Assembly (NCBI RefSeq): GCF_029867415.1
Contig: NW_026705148.1
Coordinates: 310,001 to 374,000 of the forward strand
DNA length: 64,000 bases
From: Vicia villosa
Taxonomy: Eukaryota > Streptophyta > Magnoliopsida > Fabales > Fabaceae
Direction: 5' to 3'
In this document: positions 1-11,134 of the stretch, one piece after another
How positions within the stretch are numbered: position 1 is the stretch's first letter
Layout: each line of letters begins with the position of its first letter
Notes under the pieces: model-generated
Database searches by the model: none
What the model saw: the letters and a program-made list of their open reading frames with translations, nothing else
What the model was told of the DNA's origin: nothing
Position numbers and translations under genes: made by a program

Positions 1-451
1 CTTAAACAATCTACCCTCAGATTTAAGTCGATACCTCGGACGGTTCCTTAAACAATCTACCTTCAGATTTAAGTCGATACCTCAGACGGTTCCTTAAACG
101 ATCAACTTTCAAAATCAAAAAGCGGTAACCTCGGACGGTTCCGTAACGATCATTTCCAAAGATTTAATTCATCTACTACGAACAGTAATGACACGATCAA
201 CACTCAAACAACTACTTCTCAAACACTCCAAACATAACCTAATGCATGATTTACTGGATGACATCTTTAAGCCCATCCCGATCATACACCTGGATGGCAT
301 CTTCAAGCCCATCTCCGACAAAAGCCCCTTCATCATCAGCTAGGGAAAATTTCTGGGTATTCTAGTGTTCAATCCTCTTCCACCTTCAGATTCCGACTGA
401 CATACAAACCACTCTACATCTTCAGGTTTAAGAAAATTGAACAGGGGCAGC
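1..451 (+). repeat. 3' untranslated end of an Ogre-like LTR retrotransposon, with 46-bp tandem repeats
   Basis: The first 140 bases hold about three copies of a 46-bp unit starting CTTAAAC and ending GGACGGTTC (starts at 1, 47 and 93). A more diverged stretch follows. The block ends in a purine-rich tract (AACAGGGGCAGC, 440-451) directly before a TGTCATACCCC LTR start, which is where a polypurine tract sits. No coding potential is visible. The body of the element lies upstream of the window. Variable tandem repeats next to the 3' LTR are known for the Tat/Ogre lineage of legumes. Confidence 0.7.
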
Positions 452-3400
452 TGTCATACCCCAAAATTTGCCCATTACTATTTCTCCTATTCAAGTTCAA
501 ATCAATACACAAAGCTCCAAAACACACTCTCCTAACCAAGACCCTTAAATCAATTCATTTATTTTTAACCATTATTTATATTTATTTGGATTTTTTATTC
601 AATTAAAAAATTAAATAAATTAAATAAAATACAAAGTAATTGAATTAATTGACATGGCCTTGGGTTTAATCAAAATTAAGGCCCAAAGAATAAGTTCTTG
701 AGGTCCATAAGCTAGGTCCCATTTATTTTCATGATATATCTTTATTATTTTTTTAATTGATTTATTTAAATTCAAACTAAATAAAAGAAATCATGGATTA
801 AATGAGAAAGGGGGGATTGCATGATCATGCTCCAATCAATTTGAAAAGACTGTAACGTGAAGAAGCATGCACCAAAATAGAATGGAGGTCCAATTGGAAA
901 GATTTGATATGAATTCCCAATCAAATATCAATCTCTTGATTTATAGAGATTCAACTCAAATTATGTTAAAACCTAATTGAAGGCATATATATATATAAAA
1001 ACCGAAACAGAAACAGGAGAAGGGTTTTGCAGGCAGAAGAACGCGTACAGCAACTCAAGAAACTCGAAAAATTTGGAATCCGGTTTTAGGACTTGCAGAA
1101 AAATTCAGAGACCTTTTGAGATTCTAACACGTTCCTGAGGCTCTATTGATCGCTTCCCAATCCCAGTCGCAGCCCAGAGCATCTAAAATCGGTGCTAAAA
1201 TATTCACGGTTTGGCCAATGTTTTTCAATTTCGATTACATGTGTGTGTGCATAATAAACGAGTTTCAATGATATATTCATGTTTAGACTAATGTTTATGA
1301 GCTTTCTGGACAATTAATTTGGTCTTTGTTGCTGTTTGGAGGATCTACCATGGTTAGGGTTTAAAGATTCATAATTTGGGGCTGCACTATTAGAGAACCA
1401 ATTGACCCTAATCAATTACTTTTTCGTGTTCAGGGAGCAATACTTGATTGATATGGGCTTGTTTTTATGATTTATTACATTTGTATCATGAGTTTGAGAA
1501 CTTGCAGGTTTATGGCTCCAAAAAAAAAAATAACGTGGCCGAAAACTGGGTAAAAGTGTGGCCAAAAAGTTGAAGCCAACGAAGAAGATGAAGTTCCCAG
1601 GGGGAGCGCGTTTCATTTTAAATATTAACCGATTCGTTTTTTAAATTTTAACTAGTAAAGCGTATTGTAGACAACAAACAAGCTATGGTTGAGTGGTGAG
1701 GGGAGAATGTTTGAGCCTCATCACGCATGAGGGAGTGGGTTCGATCCTTCACTCTCTCATATATTTTACAAAACTTCAAGTATTCTGATCCTATGCATGC
1801 CACTTGCCAAGGACCACCATGTGCCTTCAATAATCAACCTTCAGATCTTCAGGGGTTCAGATCCAACCTCCAAGAAAACGCTGCTCTATGGTGGACACTC
1901 AAAGCTGCACCACACCCAATTGCAGCTAAGTTCCTTTTCTTATTTTTCTTTTCTTTTTCCTTTTATCACATAACTTTTTATTTTATTCATTATATATATT
2001 TTGCTTTTTTGTTAAAACTCTTTAGAAAATAATTTCTTTTTAACTTCTCCTTTTTTCTAAAAACATGATAAAAATACTTTTTTTTTATTAATAAATAATT
2101 TGTTTTAACTGTTTTAAATTAATTTAATCCATTTAAATCATTTGTTTAAATTAATTATAATAAAATATATATTAAGGTCAGATATTTAATCGAAACTTGT
2201 TCTTTCATCGATTTAATTAATTAGGTTGAAAACCAATGATTAATTAATTTAGTTTTATTTATTCTATTAACCATGGTTAACTTGTGCCCTAATCAGGGTT
2301 TGCGAGGATCATTCCTACACTGAAAATTTTCTCTGTCTTTGCCAATTTTTCAGGGTTAGCAACAGGGTTTCCTCCGACTACGCGCCACGCCCATTACGAA
2401 GCTAAGTCCCGATTAAATTTTTATTTAAATATTTTTTACTTTTTAGGGTTAATCTTCAAATGTAATGAATCTTGCCTACACTCACCCCTTTTTTGTCTAT
2501 TTTTCCTTTTTTTAATTTTCAGGGTTAACAAACCAGTCAAATCTCAAATGTTCGTTAACCCTGAAACTTAATTTATTTTATTATGCTTAATTATTACTTA
2601 TGCCAAACCCTATTATGAACCCGCTGATTTCTTTTTTCCCCTCCCCATATTGCTATTATTACTGTTAATATTAATTGCTGTGGTTAGTAATCCTAGGGAG
2701 TGATAACTCTGAATTAAATTAGAATCACTTAACTCTACAAGATAAATAACTGAATTAATCACATGATTGTTGCACCCACGCACACTTTTTGGTAACCCCT
2801 CTTGTTGCCTGTTGCCTGTTGCCTTTGTTGCCTTGTGTTTTTGCAGAATAGCCATGTCCCTCAAATACGAGGATACCTCAGCCATGTTGCCTCGATTAAG
2901 ATCATGGGTCCCTAATGATGCTGCCTTCGATACACTAAACATGATCTCGACCCTCGGAAGTTGCCTACGAAAGGCTGAGGTATCCTCTGGCTGCCTACGA
3001 AAGGCTATTCTGATCCTTCCTTTAGACTACCTGCCTCTCTATGGCTAGGGACAGTCTTATGGCGAACGAATTCTCGATGACCCTTCAACCTCCAAATGAA
3101 AGGCTTCCTGCCCTCTTATGGCGTGGATAGACCCTTTCATCCTGAAAGGCTAAAAGAACCTCTTCTACATTATTAAGGTAATTGCCCCTAATTGCTTTGC
3201 CTTGCTCTAAAACCTTTTTCATATTCTTTCTCATAAACCTTCAAAATGGCTACGCTCATTTACGAGCTAAAGTCCATATTCTTTTCTTCTACATTTCTTT
3301 TCAAAACGAGCAAAGCAATTAAGACCCATGGAAAACCATGGATGCAAAGGGTGCCTTACACCTTCCCTTTGCATAATTACCCCCCGAACCCGTTTTTCTT

Positions 3401-3515
3401 AAAAAGGTTTTTCCTGTTCTTTTAGCCTTTCTAATTAATTTGGATAAAATAAAAGTCAGTGGCGACTCATGCTTAACCGTACATTTCGATATAAAAGTCA
3501 GTTTACCGTATTACA
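452..3515 (+). mobile_element. 3' LTR of an Ogre-like gypsy retrotransposon
   Basis: The LTR starts TGTCATACCCCAAAATTTG after a purine tract and ends ACCGTATTACA, giving TG...CA termini. Close to the end it carries the signature block also found in the other Ogre-like LTRs here: an AAGCAATTAAGA phrase, a CATGGAAAACCATGG inverted repeat, a GGGTGCCTTACACCTTCCC phrase and GTGGCGACTC (about 3,315-3,475). It also contains a region with tRNA-like A and B boxes at about 1,686-1,748. The short ORFs in it look like chance. The element body is outside the window, so no target duplication can be tested. The right boundary was set by analogy with related LTRs and could be off by a few bases. Confidence 0.65.
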
Positions 3516-5553
3516 ATACGCTTTTAACAGAATATTTCCAAAATAATTTGCACCAAATCAAATCTTGGTCTTCCAATTATAGAGAATTTTTTATTGAGTT
3601 TTGACCTAATGCAATAATATATAAGTCAACAGCAATTGCAGATAGGGGAGGAGATTTTCTGGCCTCCAAGAGCCATGGCCGGATTCAAAAAAATCCAAGG
3701 AAGAAACCGAATTCGATTTTAATATTGCAGGGTGCTTCAATAGGTTTTGATGATCGAAACGCATTCCTGGAGCCTTCTTGGAGCTATTACGACCATCACC
3801 AATGATCACAGGGCTCAGAATCGCCTCACTCACCTCACGGTTTGTCCATATTTTGTTTGGGTCGATTACGCAAATCCGTGTATCATACAAGCCTTTTGAT
3901 TGTGTGGTCGAGTTCGTATGGGCGTATATGTCGTTTCTGGTTCGTTTATGTGATGCTTTAGCACCTGTATGTATAGTTGCCATTGTTAGGTTTAGAAGCT
4001 TCAAATTGGGGGTTTATAGTTAGAGTCGATTTTAGGATGAATTAAGGGGTCTAATGGATTCAGGATGTTTCATATATTCGATCTGGGCTTTTCTCTGTGA
4101 TTTATGGCGTTTGTATATGGAGTTTGGAACTTGCAGGTCAATAGCCACGGAAGAAAACCGTTGCCATAGGTCTGTATTTCTTCCACGAGGAAGACGACCC
4201 AGAGGGAGCGCGCGCTTGCTTTTTCTTCAAATTTAAATATTGCTTTTCATATATATTAATACAGGTTCCGTTAATTTACAACATCATGAGCATGGTTCAG
4301 TGGTTAAAGTGTGTATATGAGCCTCCAAACGCCAGTTCGAACCTGGCTGAGGCACATATTTTTGCGCAAATTATGCACTAATGGATTTGGTACATATGCC
4401 CAACGCATGTCTATGCTACATCCTCGTTTCGTTGCCACTGGATTTGCATCAGAATGAGATCCTACGCGCCATAGCGTGAAGCATACCATGGACGCCCAGG
4501 AATGCAGTAACATAGGATTAAAGCCAGGTTTGTTTGTATTTTCTTTATTACGTTATTGATATAATTAATCCTAATTATGTATATACACACATAATTTGGT
4601 TTTTGGTTAGATTAATAATATAATATAATTAGGATTAATATAATAAAATAGGATTAGGCTAATAATTAACATTAGGATTATCTCCCGATTATTCAATATA
4701 TTGATTAATTTATTTAATTAATTTTAATTAATACTAAATCACAAAAACCCTGCAAAGGTTATAGGGTTTGCCTAATCCCATTGCCATTTGGCGAAACATT
4801 AATCCTCAATTAATTCTCTCCTCGACCCGACTAAATCTATTAGTCGCATTAGACGAGAGATAAAAATAATAAAACATTAACATTAATTCTCTTCTCGACC
4901 CGACTAAATCTATTAGTCGCATTAGGCAAGAGATAAAAATATAATTTAAAAGATATTTAATTTGCTGCCCGCGACGATCAATCTATCGATCTGAGTAACC
5001 AGCAATGCCCCTTAATCCGTTAGCTATATTGATCAAATCTATTGATCATCGCATCTAACGGTGCCAAATCAAATCAGGGTTGTATGCCCAAAACATCTAA
5101 AAAACACTAAACCACGATACTACGGATTTTCATCCTTTTCAATCAGGCAACTTAAAATGCCTTTCAAATCAAATTCAAAACTACGATAGGCCATTCAAAA
5201 AGCCTTCAAACCTCCATAATCAATTCAAAGGCGTACAACCCTGTGCCCGAACTACGTTGACTCTGATTCTCCATAAGGAGATACGTAGGCACTTGAATAA
5301 CCAAGGCGAGTCCCCCTCCCTAAAATCTCAATTTTTCCCCTATTCAATTCCTTAACTATTAACCTTAACTTTTAGCCATAAAACTTGACCCTTAGATTCA
5401 AAGCCAATAGGAAAGGGTTGAGGGTGCCTAACACCTTCCCTCGACCTGAATATAATAACTTACCCCAAATCTCTCAACTGCGTAGGGTTTCCTATTCGCC
5501 CTTCAGAATAGGTGGCGACTCTAAAACATTAATTTTTAGGGCAGGTTGCTACA
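3516..5553 (+). mobile_element. Truncated older Ogre-like LTR
   Basis: This stretch repeats the order of landmarks of the LTR at 452-3,515 in diverged form: the GGGAGCGCG block (4,204-4,214 against about 1,602-1,610), the tRNA-like block (4,293-4,344), a GGGTGCCTAACACCTTCCC phrase (about 5,423-5,442) and GGTGGCGACTC (about 5,511). It ends GGTTGCTACA. It lacks a TGTCATACC start, so its 5' part is probably beyond the insertion point of the upstream element. An alternative is that 452-5,553 is one LTR with an internal duplication; the TTACA at 3,511-3,515 and the second primer-site signature favour two LTRs. Confidence 0.5.
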
Positions 5554-6420
5554 CATAGGGAAACAACTTACCACTACATCACTTTGCATTCAAGTTTATA
5601 ATCAAGAAAAAATGCAGGATTTCTGTTAATGTGAACTATTAACATCATTGTCCCACCTTTAATAATAATAATAATAATAATAATAAACAATATTAATAAT
5701 ATTAATAATAATAATAATAATATTAATATTATTATTATTAACTTTGATGATGAACACATGTCACGCATACCACATTAGTGCCACGTCAGACGCCACCAAA
5801 AAATTGGACGAAAAGGATAATCGTGGACCTTTTTGAATAATTAGAGAACCACTTTAAAACTTTTTAAAGATAAGGGATCAGACTAGACCCGAATGTAAAC
5901 TTAAGGGACTAAAAAAGATATTTTGTCTTATATATATATATATATATTAAAAAACCATCAAAATATACAATATTATAAATTAGAATGTAAGTGACAATCT
6001 GTCATGTTAGTATGAGTTCTTGATTTTCAACACTATAATTACAACTTTTAATATATCAAAACCTTATTTTATAACTTGATAACAGAGCTCTTGATTTTTG
6101 AGACTCGCTTCCACATAAATCCTAACCTTCGTTGTCGGTATTTTTCTTCGTCTTTTACGGTATATTTTTGTTACTTTTTCTAAAAACATTTCCCGATTCA
6201 TCACTATTTGGCGTTCTTTATTATGTTTCTAGTCGTTGTTAAACTTTTATCACTATATATTCTCATTTGACTCATTTATATACAATTTTAACACAAATTA
6301 TCATATCACATGTCACCTTAGTTATCTTTATTTTGGTGTTCCAACCGTTCGTTTGCTCATCCGACCCTTGTTGTTCTTGGTCAAAATTGAATTTTGAAAT
6401 ACTTCAATTTTGAGATATTT
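5554..6420. other. AT-rich spacer with microsatellites
   Basis: No gene is visible. There is an (AAT)n/(ATT)n microsatellite at about 5,660-5,740 and a (TA)n run at about 5,929-5,948. Phrases such as GGGACTAAAAAAGA (5,904-5,917) resemble dispersed legume repeats, but I cannot assign a family. Confidence 0.5.
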
Positions 6421-6439
6421 TTGTTACAACTCATTTTTA

Positions 6440-7830
6440 TTTGGTTATTTGTTCAACCCTTGTTATCTTAAGAATGGAAGAAGTTATAAATTATGGCACA
6501 ACTTCAATAATTAGTGTTTAGAGTATTATGCACTATAAATCTTTTACTATTTGTGTCAATATTCTTAAGAATATTTGGTTTCTTGACTATAGTGCTACTT
6601 ATTATACTTCACTTTTGAGTATTCCTTATATCATTCTTGTTGAGGACTCGCATGTTCGTGTTGTTGGCATCGAAAATATTGACCTACAACTTTCATTAAA
6701 GTTACAATATGTACTTCATGTTCCTAAATTTTCAAAAAATTAATTTGCATCCATTAGCTTACCCGTTATCAGATTTGTAAAGTAAAAGAAATGTTATACC
6801 ACTTCTCTAAGGAGTCAGATGGTCCAAAGATATTGCTTACTTGTCTACAATTCGAGTCTCCCTCTCATGCCCTATAAATTTTGCTTAAGCACAAACGCCT
6901 TGGACATCCTTTATTTTATATAATTAAATGTATATTTTTCTTTTGTGTTGTTACAAAAAAATTTAATCTTCTAAATGTGATATTTGTCCGTTAGCAACAC
7001 AACCGTGTCTATTTTTCTTCTAATTTTAATTAAATGTTGAAAAATTTAATGTTATTCAATATGATGTTGGGGGCCGCCCACGCCTATATTATTTTTATGC
7101 AAAATGTTTTATCTTGTTTATTGATGATTGTACTGAAGTAACTTAGATCTTCTTGATGAATACTAAATACAAAGTACCATAGCTATCTATCCATTATATA
7201 ATATATTACAAACATAATTTGGAAAAAGTGTAAGAATTCAATCTGATTATAATAAAAAAATACATGAATGATATATTTTCAACTTCACCAGTAAACATGT
7301 CACAGTCTGTGTATTCACATGTGTCAACACCCTTGTACAAAATGAAGTTGTAGAAAAAATCACCATTTACTTAAAGTTGCTAGATTTATCTTATTTCAAG
7401 TGTTTGTTCACAACTCTAATTCATGAGAGGCGTTTCTTATGGACACCTAGATAATTAATCAAGTTTCAAATCCAATCTTATATAATTTTATTCCTTTTCA
7501 TTGATATCTCACGTTTTTTTCTCGTTTCACATATTACTAAACCTGAGTCTTCTAACTTAGTGGTCCCTTATATACAATGCATGAATAATACTCTAATCTT
7601 GGTGTATACTTCCATATAGAATCTTTAAATTATTATAGCTATTCTCATGGTATTTAAGCTTTCTTCTAATCTCAATTTTAACTTTACAAAGAGTAACTTT
7701 ATCAAGATTAATGTCGATCCAACATTTTTTGATTTAGCTAGTGACTTCCTTCATTGTTACCATCAAACCCCTTCGCTTCTAGTACCTTGGCCTTCCGGTG
7801 AAAGCGAATCACCGCCTTGAAACCACGTGG
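6440..7830 (+). pseudogene. Ty1/copia polyprotein relic
   Basis: Degenerate copia pol can be followed across frames. The protease region has IWFLDYSATYYTSL, an eroded form of the usual W-DSGAT-H motif, and LQYVLHVPKFSKN (6,570-6,740). An integrase piece reads LFIDDCTEVT and FLMNTKYKV (about 7,105-7,180), matching the copia FIDDCTR-TW-F region, followed by an eroded STP-x-N stretch near 7,320. Stops and frameshifts are frequent, and no LTRs or target duplication were recognised. It is an old dead fragment and cannot be expressed as a polyprotein. Confidence 0.6.
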
Positions 7831-7869
7831 GAGCTTTTAATTAATCTTTTTACCTAAATTATGCTATCT

Positions 7870-8250
7870 TAGAGTCATATGTATATTCGCTTTGGGGTAG
7901 TGATTCTCCTTAATTTTGTTCTTAATTCAATCTTTATTGTCTTCTTATCTTGTATGGAAATGCATATTAAAGTATACAAGAGGATATTCAAGGATCAAAG
8001 AATATTCTTGCGGGGTTGTGTCAAAGGAAAAGATAAAATTCATTGGTTTAGATTGTTTGATGATTGTTAAATCAAGCAAAGAGGTATACACGGGGTTTGT
8101 GATCTTCGTAAGGTTAATCTTGATTTGCTAGGTAAGTATCGTTAGAGGTTGATCTCATATGCTTTTAGTTTATTGTTGGATATATTATCCCCTCTATATG
8201 GAGATCATGTTGTTCCTTCCTTTATGCGGGTAGGAATTATACTCTTCGAT
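7870..8250 (+). pseudogene. LINE (non-LTR) reverse-transcriptase C-terminal relic
   Basis: Two overlapping frames give RGCVKGKDKIHWFRLFDDC, then a shift to a frame reading RGIHGVCDLRKVNLDLLGKYR and RLISYAFSLL. In plant LINE reverse transcriptases this region precedes the zinc-binding segment and reads roughly WGG-KG-KKI-W, then KGGLGVRDL--N-SLLAKWRWRL. The frameshift lies near 8,070. No poly(A) tail or target duplication was found. It adjoins the copia relic but appears unrelated to it. Confidence 0.5.
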
Positions 8251-8365
8251 CATCTTCAACCTAGTGGAGATGTTTCTCTCTTTGAGGTACTAAAGTTGAT
8301 ACTCCTTTGCATTAATGATTATTTAAATACACGAATAAAAAACAAGGTAGTTTGGTAAAATTGTT

Positions 8366-8445
8366 ATCCCCTCTCTTTCATTGATCACATTTCCTTAATC
8401 TGTGTGAAAGTGTCAAGTATGACACTTATTTTGAATCGAAGGGAG
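8366..8445. mobile_element. Partial Stowaway MITE
   Basis: The right part shares TTAATCTGTGTGAAA-GT and the terminal GAAGGGAG followed by TA with the intact Stowaway element at 45,371-45,650. The left half is missing or unrecognisable. Confidence 0.55.
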
Positions 8446-8486
8446 TATCTTTTCTGAGCGACAGAAGAGATCGACAAAAGCATCTA

Positions 8487-9129
8487 TTAAACTCCCACAA
8501 TTGGAATACGTATCAATAAGAGTACTTGCAATGAACCTACTGACCCACGCGTAGGAAACAATGTTGCAAAAGTTACTTGATTATGAGAACCACAATGTCC
8601 ACGACGCAACATCCCTCTCAACATTCCATCAAGCACCCTACAAGCACAACCAAAGCTTCCACATTTACAATACATATCAATAAAACCATTCACAATACAA
8701 ACCTCATTCCCAAAACCCATCTCCCAAATCATCCCATGAACCCGTTTCCTTTTCTCCATATCCATTAAACCAACACATGTTTTAAGAATAATACCAAATG
8801 TAAACTTATTGCCAACATGACCAATATCTCGTATTCGGCGAAAGTAAAACAATGCATCATGAAAGTAACCATTGTATACCACGCCTAACACCATCTAATT
8901 GAATGCAAAAACATTTGGATTTTTCAGTTTTTTGAAATAAAAACTTTCCTGATTTTAAGTCTGTGCAACTAGAATGCATTCCAATGAGTGTGGAACTTAG
9001 AGACATGATGTTCATGTTTGTTCCAGTTGTGAATAACATGGCATGGAGTTGCTTGCCAAGTTCCAAGGCTTTAATATGAAGATTAACATGAAGAAAATCG
9101 ATAAATTTATGAAGGTTTAAAATTCCCAC
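8487..9129 (-). pseudogene. PPR (pentatricopeptide repeat) protein relic
   Basis: Two minus-strand frames overlap near 8,880. The upstream one (9,129 to 8,857) reads ALELGKQLHAMLFTTGTN and later GKFLFQKT. The downstream one (8,894 to 8,487) reads FTFGIILKTCVGL, RVHGMIWEMGFG and IDMYCKCGSFGCACRVLDGM. These are PLS-type PPR motifs (GKQ-HA, MY-KCG, A-RVFD-M) with a frameshift between them. Intact family members usually exceed 450 residues, contain many repeats and act on organelle transcripts. Only about three repeats remain, so this is a dead gene fragment. Confidence 0.7.
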
Positions 9130-9344
9130 GATCTAAAGTGTTTTTCTGCCTTTAAGTAACGTGACATGACACGTGGCGTGCCACACAAGCCTCTGTTAGT
9201 AAAATATGACGGAAGAGATCAATTTTAAGACTAAAAAAGTTTGTGAGAACCATTATTTGAAAGAAAATTTTAAAAATATTAAAATTGAAAGTTGTCATAT
9301 TTATAGGAACTTAAAACATATTTGAAAAAAATACTTGCAAGTAA
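9130..9344. other. Spacer without recognisable gene
   Basis: It contains a CACGTGGCGTGCCAC-type inverted repeat and AT-rich sequence. No ORF or element could be supported. Confidence 0.4.
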
Positions 9345-10014
9345 ATATTTTATAAGAGAATTTCTCAATGCACCCCATGATTCTCTCATACAACGCGCGA
9401 AATTCCAATTATGCCCCCTACTTCTGTAGATACATATCTGGAAGCACCTTTTTTTTCTCAAAATTCTGTTTCTTTCCGTAGATGCATCTACGGAAGCGTT
9501 AAAACATAGTGAAACTTGAGATTTTCCCAATTAATTGTAAAAATCCCAAGTTCATGAAATCTTCCGTAGCTACATCTACGAAAGAGTTTGAAAATAGAGT
9601 GTTCCGTAGATGTAAAGTCCCAAGTTTCACTATGTTTTAATGTTTCCGTAGATGCCATGAACTTAATTAATTTGAAAATTTTCAAATTAATTTGGGATTT
9701 TCCCAATTAATTGAGAAAACCCCAAGTTTCACTATGTTTTAACGCTTCCGTAGATGCCATCCAACTTAATTAATTTGAAAATTTTCCAATTAATTTGGGA
9801 TTTTGCTAATTAATTTGTGTTTTAACGTTTCCGTAGATGCATTTACGGAAGCTTCCGTATGGAACCAAACAACGTTAAACAAAAAAATTTGCTTCTGGAG
9901 ATGCATCTACGGAAGCTGGAGGACATTTTTGTCCATTGATAAGTGTGTGAGAGATGTATGAAGTGACATTAGTAATTAATTTATGAGGAAGTGGGTTCTT
10001 TAAAAAAATGACAG
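9345..10014. mobile_element. Non-autonomous MULE-type element with TTCCGTAGATG palindromes
   Basis: The element is about 670 bp and lies between two direct copies of TTGCAAGTAA (9,335-9,344 and 10,015-10,024), a plausible MULE-length target duplication of 9-10 bp. Its ends are imperfect inverted repeats that include AGAATTTCTCAATGCACCCCAT on the left. The inside holds several inverted-repeat units made of TTCCGTAGATG and its reverse complement (exact at 9,474-9,495, imperfect near 9,563, 9,830 and 9,893). There is no coding capacity. The palindromes and the terminal sequence recur in the larger MULE next to it. Confidence 0.55.
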
Positions 10015-10413
10015 TTGCAAGTAATTTTTTTATAATAATCTTTTGAAGAGTTAAATATCCAATAATATAAAAAGAATAAGTGATTGAACAATTATTCCAT
10101 CACAATACATATTTATGTGTAAAATTTAAGAAATTTCTCAACCAACCCCATACCCCTCTTACGCACCACCGAATTGACCATTTTGCCCTCGTGCTTCCGT
10201 AGATGCATTTCCGGAAACACCTTTTTTTTTGTTTAACGTTCTGTTCCGTAGATGCACCTACGGAAGCCTTCCATATATGCATCTACAGAATAAACCCAGT
10301 ACCCAGAAAACCAGAGCAGAAGCATTTCTAAACATAAAAGACATTGCATTGATTTATTGATTAATCGATATTACAACAAAATTTTAAACAGAAAATTAAG
10401 AAAACTAATAGAT

Positions 10414-10860
10414 CTAAGAAATTACAACGGTTAAAATAATGTCATCTAATCCATGCATCATTTGAATGCAATCCATGTCCCGTTTCACTTTAACCCACCA
10501 ACGTTCCATTTTTCCGGTCGCAAACCAGGTACTTGTTCTAAGCCTCTTGATCCTTTTGATTTCTTCTCCGGGTTGGTATCCCCCTCTAAAAAAAGACATG
10601 ATAGTCCTCTTGAGTTGGTCGAAGGAATGGATATTCCAAGACTTCACCGACACTGGTGGTTTGACGGGAGAGAAAATGGCATGCCCATCCCTTATGCGAT
10701 ATTCCGGTTCAGGATCGGGATGCTTCATTGATGTTCGGTGACATCCATCTGGCCTAATGCGAGATATTTTTGTGTTTGCGTTTAGGGTTTGTGCTTGTGT
10801 GTAATGCAAACCTAGAAACCCCAAATTTATAGAAGCCTTTGGAGAATATGGACCATACAA
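10414..10860 (-). CDS. Hypothetical protein inside the MULE
   Basis: An uninterrupted 148-codon ORF; a second start reading MKHPDPEPEYRIRDGH is possible. The product is basic and rich in Arg, Lys and Trp near the C terminus (MERWWVKVKRDMDCI). I do not recognise a domain. It lies between the MULE end and the OTU relic and is on the same strand, so it could be the 3' exon of the same element gene or a separate passenger. A stop codon 50 bp inside the next repeat block shows no continuation. Confidence 0.35.
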   Translation of the reverse strand: MYGPYSPKASINLGFLGLHYTQAQTLNANTKISRIRPDGCHRTSMKHPDPEPEYRIRDGHAIFSPVKPPVSVKSWNIHSFDQLKRTIMSFFRGGYQPGEEIKRIKRLRTSTWFATGKMERWWVKVKRDMDCIQMMHGLDDIILTVVIS

Positions 10861-11134
10861 TCTCTGTCACAGAAAGTTCTGTAGATGTATCCACCGAAGG
10901 GTCATACGTAACACCATTCTGTAGATGCATCTATGGTAAAGACCTATAATTTTTATTTAATACCCTTTTGTAGATGGATCTACGGAATTTTCCCTTCTAT
11001 TTTTAAACCATAACAGAAAGCAGTAGCAGCAGATTTCCAGAAACAAATACACAAAAACACACAAACACAAAAACACACAAACACAAAAAGGATTATATTG
11101 CAATGTTATAGAGTGCATATATTACACTTTAAAA

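Noticed and set aside
1..140. Regularly repeated units at the window start that might suggest a CRISPR-like array
   Set aside because: Directly adjoining 46-bp repeats without unique spacers, next to a polypurine tract and LTR in plant DNA.
4293..4344. A genuine tRNA gene
   Set aside because: Only the T-arm is perfect; no convincing acceptor stem or anticodon arm, and a diverged copy lies in another LTR.
2613..4513. Several 60-132-codon ORFs on both strands
   Set aside because: They lie in Ogre-like LTR sequence, overlap each other and show no family resemblance.
5574..5768. 64-codon minus ORF rich in Ile and Leu
   Set aside because: Translation of an (ATT)n microsatellite.
10453..10741. 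Two plus-strand ORFs of about 90 codons
   Set aside because: Opposite to the longer minus ORF inside the MULE; no domain in either, and composition fits an antisense shadow.
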